Part shown: in pieces, positions 32,317 to 41,300 of the stretch
Layout of the letters: every line of letters starts with the position of its first letter
How positions within the stretch are numbered: the first letter of the stretch is position 1
NCBI GenBank assembly: GCA_034440635.1
Contig: JAOTON010001526.1
Coordinates: forward strand, 901,501 to 965,500
Direction: 5' to 3'
Length of the DNA stretch: 64,000 nt
Source of the DNA: Lepas anatifera
Lineage: Eukaryota > Arthropoda > Thecostraca > Lepadidae
The notes under the pieces: generated by a model
Seen by the model: the letters and a program-made list of their open reading frames with translations, nothing else
Database searches by the model: none
Told to the model about the DNA's origin: nothing
Translations under genes and position numbers: made by a program

Positions 32317-35300
32317 GTGAGGCTGCTCTTCTGCCGGGAGAATCGGCTTCATACTTTGACATGTTGTATTAACCCGCGCCTCACCGGGGGTCCAGCGCCA
32401 CCTTCGCCCCACCGGGGGGCATTGATGGCCCCCTCTAACTCCGAAAAATATGGGCGTTAGCGCAAATCTGCAAAGTGCATTAGAAAGCTCGCGTGAATTC
32501 AGTAAGAACTTATTTCACATGTTTTAGTGCTCAGGTCAATGGTTTGACCTCCAGAGGTCAAATGAGGTCAAGATCGGCTATTTTCACTCAAATATGCAAT
32601 GCTTAAGCAGACTGGGCATAACTCTTATGCCATTAGAGTTATTGAGGTCTGGTAAAATACATTTGATAGGAAATTGGCAGTCCTTTTTCTGCTATGTGAA
32701 ACGTAAAGACCTCCCGCCAGTGGTTTGACCTCCAGAGGTCACCTCGTGACCTAAGATGACCTGAGGTGACGAAAGGTCAGAAAGTGACCTTGCCGTATAT
32801 CAAATGAAAGTCAGTGACAAGACAAACACGATGATGTTTGTTTCAGCGCTCTAACTTAATTAGGTCAAAAGTTATTGTCAAAATACTGTTTTTTACCCCT
32901 GGTGACCTTGGATGACCTTGGAGAGGTCAAAGGGCAAATATTGCTCCTGGAATCCGTGAAAGGGTGTCCAAGAACGCTTTTCTGATCAAGCTGAGCATTT
33001 TCAATCGCTGTTGTGACTTTTAGATCATAAGACAGCTTTCCCCATCCTTTTTCAATGGGAGAGGTCACCTCGTGACCTGACCTCAGGGCACGAAATCGAA
33101 AAATCCCGGATATACACCTTGTAGACTCTGGAGGGGCCATAAAGTGGAGGAAGTTTCAAATCGATCGACTTCGAAATGTAGCTCTTACAGATCTCTAAAG
33201 TTGAAGTGAGGTGACCTTGGTTGACCTCGTCTGGTGACCTGAACTTGGGTGACCGGGGGTAAAACATTTCAGGGATGGTGGGAAAATGATGCAGTGAGAG
33301 GTAGAGCCCTCAACGGCGGTGCTGCGCCTCTTTGTTTTCTGCTATCCCGGAAAAACCTTAGGGGACCATCGATGGCGCCCCTGGTGGGGCGAGGGTTAAC
33401 TGGCGCAGTGAAAGGGGTGGGGTAAAATCTGCCCCCATAGTTCAGTTTTTCGCCTTTACCGGTGTAGACATGTAAGGTGGTCAGAGTTTTGTGGTTTGTT
33501 GATTATTCTCCAAATCATTTATTCGTCTTTTGGGCGGAAAATCTTTTGTAACTAATAATTTTCAAAAAAATTATGACCTTTCAGTGCTGAAGGGGTTCCA
33601 GTTTGACTTGTCAAAGATGTTTGTCTGTCCTCAAAACATTTAGTCTTTGGTGGTTACCATTATTTATTTATTTGGTGTAGACTTACTGAATGGAGTTTAG
33701 TAGCTCAAACCTGTTTAAATTAGCACAGAGTGTTGCTTGTCTTGGAGCTGAGGTCACGACTGTGCGAAGTTCTCTGTGCTTTTCCACATCCTGTGTTCCG
33801 CGGAATCCACCCACTGTAGCGTGGTTGCTGGGCTTAAAGTTGGATGAGAGTCGGGATTTTCGCCAGTTTGCTGCTGTATTTCCCAGTGCAGGCTTTTCAT
33901 GTAGCACGAACACAACACCGAGTCGAAAACTGTATACCTTCCCCGTATGCCAGACAGACTTGCAGTGGACGTGTTAGGCTTTTGGAGTTCCTGCCTCCTT
34001 TGCACGCCACTTGGAGAGCCCGTGGTGGGGTGCGTATGTGGGCTCCTGTGCTGTGAGACTATTGATGTACGGCTTATCACCACTTCCTGTGATTCGTGCT
34101 ACCCCTGCCGCAGTGCAGACAAGACCCGATTCTTAGCACTGTGATCTACTCAGATTCGCGCTGTGACAGGTGCAGGGTGTAACAGGTATGCAGAGGGTAA
34201 TAAGTGTCCAGGTGTAACAAGTGTGCAGTGTGTGGCAGGTACCGTGTGTAACAGGTACTGTTGCAGTCTCAGTATGTGACAGTTACTGTAACAGGTATGG
34301 TGTGTGACGGTGTACTTTGTGTGGCAGGTACTGTAAAAGTCGCAGTGTGTGACAGATAGTATAACAGGGACGGTGTATGACAGGTATTATGCGTGACAGG
34401 TGCAGTGTGTGACTGTGTGCTGTGCGGCCCCAGGTGCGGCGGGTGACTGTGTGCTGTCTGGCCCCAGGTGCGGCGGGTGACAGTGTGTGACTGTGTGCTG
34501 TCTGGCCCCAGGTGCGGCGGGTGACTGTGTGTGACTGTGTGCTGTCTGGCCCCAGGTGCGGCGGGTGACTGTGTGTGACTGTGTGTGCTGTCTGGCCCCA
34601 GGTGCGGCGGGTGACTGTGTGTGACTGTGTGTGACTGTGTGTGCTGTCTGGCCCCAGGTGCGGCGGGTGACAGCAGGTGACTGTGTGTGACTGTGTGTGC
34701 TGTCTGGCCCCAGGTGCGGCAGGTGACTGTGTGTGACTGTGTACTGTCTGGCCCCAGGTGCGGCGGGTGACTGTGTGTGACTGTGTGCTGTCTGGCCCCA
34801 GGTGCGGCGGGTGACTGTGTGTGACTGTGTGCTGTCTGGCCCCAGGTGCGGCGGGTGACTGTGCTGTGCGGCTCCAGGTGCGGCGGGTGACTGTGTATGA
34901 TGTGCGGTCCCAGGTGCGGCGGGTGACCCGGCAGCTGGTGGGCGGTCTGGTGACGCCCGGCGCGCCGCGGCTGCTGCTGCGCGGCTGTAAGGAGCTCTCG
35001 CGCCGCCTGGTGTTCAGCTCCGGGACCCGCACCCTGGTGGCGTTTGTCGGAATTACTCTGACCGGAGATGACGGCCTCGTCACCAAGGCCGACCGCATGG
35101 AGGTGCTCTGCGCCGACATCAAGGTACGCTCCCGTCAGCTGCCGTAGCCAGCGCTGCTCACGGTTTTGGCAGTCAAACTTCCACGCTTATTTGGTCAGCT
35201 CGCAGCTTTTGCGGCCGTATCAGTGGAGTTGCAATTGGTCTGCACGTTGCATGAAAATACAGTTTTCGAGTGTTGAACTGGACTAACGGGTGAATAAATA

Positions 35301-38300
35301 TGTCAGTCGGGATTGAGAATGTCGTCTCCCGCTAACGTCAAGCGAACACTAAGAGCCTCGGTCTGATCTCTTCCTGGGCCTGACTGCTTCATCCAACCAC
35401 TTTTGTTCCGCCAAAAAGCAAATGTTAGATTTGTTGTATGAGTTTAGCCCTGTCTGATGTCTATCGTATCCGATATTTTCCAGGAGAATCGGTCATTGCA
35501 ATGTTCTAATCACGAACTGTTTTGCTTCGCTGTGGGATATGCGTTTATATGATCATCTGCGCTGCGACCAGTTGTATCGTGTTACCAGTAGACACTGACA
35601 GGCGCAGAGGAGGGCGGGGGGGGGCATGTCTCCCCAAATTGAAATTTTGGCCGATTTTAAAAAAAAGACACGTTTTAACTTGAACACAACATGTTTGTTA
35701 CGATTTCTCCCGAGTTGTTCCCCTCCCCAACGGTGCCCCTGCGTCCGCCCCTGTGGGTAGATGTCACACCCAAGCTTGTTGCGCACCCTCGCCGAGCCCG
35801 CTAATCTCTGAACCCCGCGTGTGGTGCGCGTGCGCAGAAGTTCGTGCAGGATATGCGGTGGGGAGAGGAGGAGCGGGAGCCCTGCTGCGACGGCCCCGGA
35901 GTGGAAAGTCTGGACGACCTGGAGATCAGCGGAGAGGTGGCCAAGGGCTGTAACGCCGTCGTCTACAAGGCCAGGATCAAAGGTCTGTTGTGGCACCGTG
36001 GGCTCCGGTATTTCATTATGACTTGTTACTTCTTGACACCGTTGAGAACTTATATATACATTTGGAACGAGCAAATACTTAGAGGCAGTTTTGGGTATCG
36101 TTCTAATTTCATGCCGAGGTATATTCTATATTTTCTAATGCTTTGACAATGTGAAAGAACAAGGGAAAGCAAGACATGGGTTATTGTGATTTTCTGAAAT
36201 GAATAGGTATGATTGTTAGAGTTTTTACTGGTATTGGTTTCCATATTATTGTGATCTCCACACTTGTTCCCCGTGTGACAGCGTTCTCGTGCAGTGCTGC
36301 CCTGCACTGCTGCAGCTGTTCGCTTTTCTGCCCGCCCGTTACGATTGTCGCGTTTCTCTCGCCCAGCCCGTTTTTTTTTTTTGTAACGGCTGTTGCTCAC
36401 TAAGCAGTAATTTTCATTCACAAAACAAGCACCGTAGCTCAGCTCAAGTGTCCTGATTGACCCAGAAAGCTATACTGCGTCATCACGAAACTCAGCGGTA
36501 CTTTCCAACACTGCGGATGTTAAAATCGGGGTAGTAATCTTCGGAACTATAGATGCCCGGAGTTCTAATTACATTCGTGATTGATATCTGTTACAGACAC
36601 CGTCGGCAGGGACTGGAACTTGGCTGTGAAGATGATGTTCAACTACGACGCCGAAAGTAACGCCTGCGCCATCCTGCGCGCCATGTACCGCGAAGTGGTC
36701 CCGGCGCCCCTGGGCAGCGTGTCCGAGGACGTACGACGGCTGGTGGCTGGGTGAGTGAGGGACGCGTGTCAGAGGATGTACTTCGAGTGGGGGTCCCAGT
36801 GTCCGGGGAGAGTGTCTCAGAGGATGCAGGTCATCTAGGTTAGGGAGAATTTTCGGACCTCTTGTCAGATGGCGAGTGAGATAAGGTCCGAGTGTCCATG
36901 GGTAGTTTGTCTGACGATGTACGTCGAATATTGAGATATAACATCCCAGTTTCCATGGACACTTTTCAGGATTTATGTTGATGAGAAAACCTCAGTGTCT
37001 GTGGTCCGTGTGTCAGAGGATGTACGTCGGGTGGCGAGTGAAACAGGGTTCGTATCCATGGATAGCATCTCAGGACGTACGCATGCAGACGACTGGGTGA
37101 GTGAGACGGGGCTCCAATGTCCAGGGATGTTGTATCAGAGGACGTACGCAGGTGGGTGGCTGGGTGAGTGAGACAGGGTTCCCAGTGTGCAGGGATGCTG
37201 TGTCAGAGGACGAATGGATGCAGGCGGCTGGGTGACTGAGACAGGTTTCCAGTGTCCAGGGACGTTGTATCAGAGGACCTACGCAGGCGGGCGGCTGAGT
37301 GAATGAGACAGGATTCCAGCAGTCCTAGGTGCACAGCCTGTCAGAGGTGGTTCCACACAGTGCGTGGCGGTGGATGCATGAGTGTCCGCTGTTGCGTTAG
37401 GTCTCTGACGGCGCGCTCTGCCGACAGGTTCGGTCTGCGTCTGACGGACCTGCCGGCGCACAGGCAGCTAGTGCAGATCCGGGACGTGTTCGTGGACCGG
37501 GTGCCGCTGGTAGGGGGCGCCCTCAGCAGCTACCCGGCCGCGCTGCCGCCGCGCCTCAACCCCGACGGCGCCGGCAGGAACGCCAGTCTGTTCCTCGTCA
37601 TGAAACTGTGAGTGCTGTCTTTCGAATGAAACCATGACCTTGTTCCTCGTCGTGAAACTGTGAGTCAAACTGTGAGTGCTGTCTTTCGAATTACCACCAT
37701 CATTGGTGGGGTTTTTGGGCGTATGGACGGGCTGGGTCATTTTGCGTCCATATCGTTCGAATGAAACATTATGTACGTGTAAATTTTACACGTACTCTTT
37801 GAGATCTTAAAATAGACCTCATGTGCTAGCGCGCGGCTGCGTGTTGTCAGGTACGACGAGAACCTGCGCAGCTTCCTGTCGCGCGGCGAGTGCAGTGCGC
37901 ATGCGCGGCTGCTGCTGCTGGCTCAGCTGCTGGAGGGCGTGACACACCTGAACAGGCACCAGGTGGCACACAGGTGAGTGGGGGTCGGCTGATAATGATA
38001 AGGATGATGACTCCGGTCGTCGGCGGGATGCCATGTGGGAGACGCTTCCGGTGAGGTGAGAAACGCCCCAGTCGCCGGATGAAGTCCATTAGCCGTCTCG
38101 GGTCCCCCAGCGCCTCTGTTGTTGTTGTTGTTGTCATTCCCTCCTGCCTCCTGGCGGAGGAGTAGCCAGATGGCTCTGGAGCCACCTGTATGCGGCCGCC
38201 AGGGCCGCGATGACGTCGTCACGCCGTGCCTCCTCCATGTCGATGCATATGCTGCCCGTCAGGCGATGTCGCAGCGCCATCAGGGCGGGGCACCGCAGCA

Positions 38301-41300
38301 GCACATGGGCTGGGGTGTCGTTTTCCTCCCGGCAGGCCGTGCACCGGCCCGCCGGGCAGCGGGGATCGTCACACTGGGGGCACTGCCGGGAGGGGTCCGT
38401 CCGATGCGGTGGAGGTATAGGGCGGAGCCGGACCAATGGCCGGCGCGGAGTTGGTGAATGTCAACGGCCTCCGCCCTAGACACTCCTGACACAGGTGGTG
38501 GCAGATGGGATTTCATCAGAGTCCGGTACCATCCCGGGGGGCGCTGAGACACGGAGCATTTCCTTGCCTCCCTGGCCACTGCCTTCTTCACGGTTCTTGC
38601 GTCTACCGCAACGGTGTCCTGAGCCATCGCTGAGGCTTCGCGAGCAAGGCGGTCGGCGAGCTCATTCCCGCGAATGTCGCAGTGCGACGGGACCCATTGA
38701 AGAAATATATGGCGGTCATCCTGAGTGAGTTCAAGCAGAAGCTGCCATACCTCTGCTCCCAGCGTGGTGGCTTGCAGCGCAGGGCCGGACCGGAGACACG
38801 CCAAAGCCGCCTGCGAATCGGTACAGACGACGATGGGGTCCGCCCGGTGAGCTCGGCGGTCCCGTACGGAGGTGAGGGCGGCCTGGAGAGCAACCATCTC
38901 CGTTCGAAAGCTGGAGCACAGCATGCCAGCTGGGCGGCGGACTTCCTGCTCCTCTCCGTCCGAGTATTCGATGTATGCCCCCGCTCCCCCGTGCGAGACG
39001 CCACCCTCCGCCGATCCGTCTGTCCACAGCCATGTGGCACATTGGGGCAGTCCGGCTAGGTGTAGCATCGCTGCTGCCTTCTTCTGGGTGGGAGTGGCAT
39101 CTAGGCGGAGGCCCTCACCCACGTGCAGCACACTGCACGACAACTTGATGTTGTCTGTTGGTGTCCAGGGCGGGGGGCGCAGAGGCGGCACCAGTTCCAC
39201 TGGGTAGATCATCCCGGCGAGGCACCAGGCTTCCACCCCCACGTCTTTCTATCCCGTAATGGAGGGGAGTCACCGGGTGACCTTGTCCGCCACGGCACGG
39301 AGAGGGTCCGTGGGAGGGAGTGACTTCGCCTTGGCCAGGAAGCGACCGGCCAGCGTGATTCGGCGGTCCGCCACCGGGGCCAGGCCCGCCTCTGCCATCA
39401 CCGCGTGTGAGGGGGTGGAGAGGGGACACCCAGTTACCACCCGGGCGGCTGCTCTCAGTTCTCGTTCCAGCAGTTCCACGTGGGAGGGCGGGGTTGCAGG
39501 GAGCCAGGCGGTAGCGGCATGCTCCAACGCGCCGCGCACATAGCCATTGGCTACTACCCGCAATGTATGCTCGTCCAAGCCCCAGTCCCGTCCGGTGAGC
39601 TGTCTGAGCTGGGCGGTTCTGGGTCTTTTTCTGTTTCATGTCCCGACAGTGAAGACCGAAATGAAGGAGCCGGTCCATGGTCACTCCTAGAAGCTTGAGG
39701 GTGGGGGCGGCTGCTACTGACTTTCCGGCCACTTTGATGGAACAGTCAGTTTCGTCGTGTGCCCATTGGGACAAAACCAGCATTTGGGTCTTCTCAGCGG
39801 CGACGGTCATCTTGGACTGTCGGGCCCAGGCCACCAGGGTGTCTGCCGCCACCTGGGCTCTGCTCCTGGCTGCCGCGATTGTGTTGCCGGCACGCAGGGT
39901 GGCCATGTCGTCGGCATACATGAAGGGTGTGACGCCGGTTAGTTTCCGGAGGATGGTCGCGAGCGGGGTCGCCCAGAGCAGGAAGAGAATGGGCGACAGG
40001 ACGCTGCCCTGTGGTAGACCTGCCCGGAATACTCGCTCGCGGCTAAGGGACCCGTTGACTTCCACTCTTGCCCTTCGGTCCCGGAGGAACTGCCAGATCC
40101 ACTGAACAAGACATCTGGGCAGTCCGGCTTCCATTAGTCTGGTACGGAGGAGGCAGTGGTCGACAGTGTCGTAGGCTCGCGCTAAATCATACGCGAGCAG
40201 CACATACTTTTGCGCGGTTTTTCCGTCCTCTGCCTTCCGACCCCTTGGCCTGGGGAGTTGCCAGCCATCTTGGACCTGTTGTACCAGGCGCCCGATATTG
40301 TCATCATTTGCTCTGCCCTCGCGGAAGCCGACCTGTTCGGCGGGATTAGATCTCGCTGGATTGCGGCGTAGTTAAGGCGAGACAGCACCAGTCGTTCAGC
40401 CAGTTTGGCTACGCGGCTGGTCAGTGCTATGGACCTGTAACTGGCAACTTAGCGCTTGTCTTTGCCCGCTTTCGGAATGGGCACTATCGTCGCTCTTCGC
40501 CATTCTTGCGGGACTACACACTCGGTCCATGAACGGTTGATGAGTTGTAGGAGGGCCTCACGAGCGCGATTTCCAAGGTGCTTTAGCATCTCGTTGCTGA
40601 CATCGTCCGGTCCAGGCGACTTCTTAAGCTTAAGCGCATTTAACTCGCGGGTTAGTTCGCACATGGAGAAGGGTCGGCAGCAGCCGTCCTCCCTGTCGTC
40701 TCTCCCAGCGCCTCTCGCACGGTCGGTCCGCCCAAAGACGTCCCGCCGCAAGCTCTGGATATGTGAACCGGTGGGTGTTGAGTGAGGGAGAGGGGACTGT
40801 GGGTGAGTCATTGATTTGCGTTATATTGGAATGTTTTTTGCGTATTTGGTTGCTGTAGGGACTATATTTTAAGCGTTTTTTCTTTGCTTACGATCGATTA
40901 TGGCTTATCAACAGTCAATAAATCAAGACAAATGGTTCAGATGTTTGTCACGCTGTGTGGTAACGCTGCGGAAAAATATATATGTAATAAAATCTGGCTC
41001 ATTGCTGACTTGTCACGTGGTAGCACCATTCTGCACTGGGAGCCGAGATCCGATGATATCCAGTTTTGGCATCTCGAGTTGCAGATGACGTCTGGGGGGC
41101 TGACTTGAGACCACCAGTGGCCGCGGCGGCTGCCGGACTAAGCCGGAGAGCCGCAGCCGTCGGTGTGGCTCCGTGCACGGACCTGAACCACGCTCCTGGT
41201 GCCCGGCTCCCGGACAGGGATCTGAACCGTGTCATCCTTCTGTGCATGACCTGAGCCGTCGTGTCCATTTCTGTACGGGGATCTGAGCCATTGTGTCCGT

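Noticed and set aside
31504..32412. 302-codon minus-strand open frame
   Set aside because: Antisense to the GC-rich PINK1 5' region and exon 1, where stops are rare because of base composition. The sense strand holds the conserved protein.
34283..35122. 279-codon minus-strand open frame
   Set aside because: It is the antisense of the PINK1 intron 1 minisatellite and exon 2; histidine/threonine/proline periodicity follows the DNA repeat.
39677..40105. Plus-strand open frames across 38119-40349
   Set aside because: Antisense of the GC-rich RT-RNase H LINE, whose minus-strand motifs are unmistakable.
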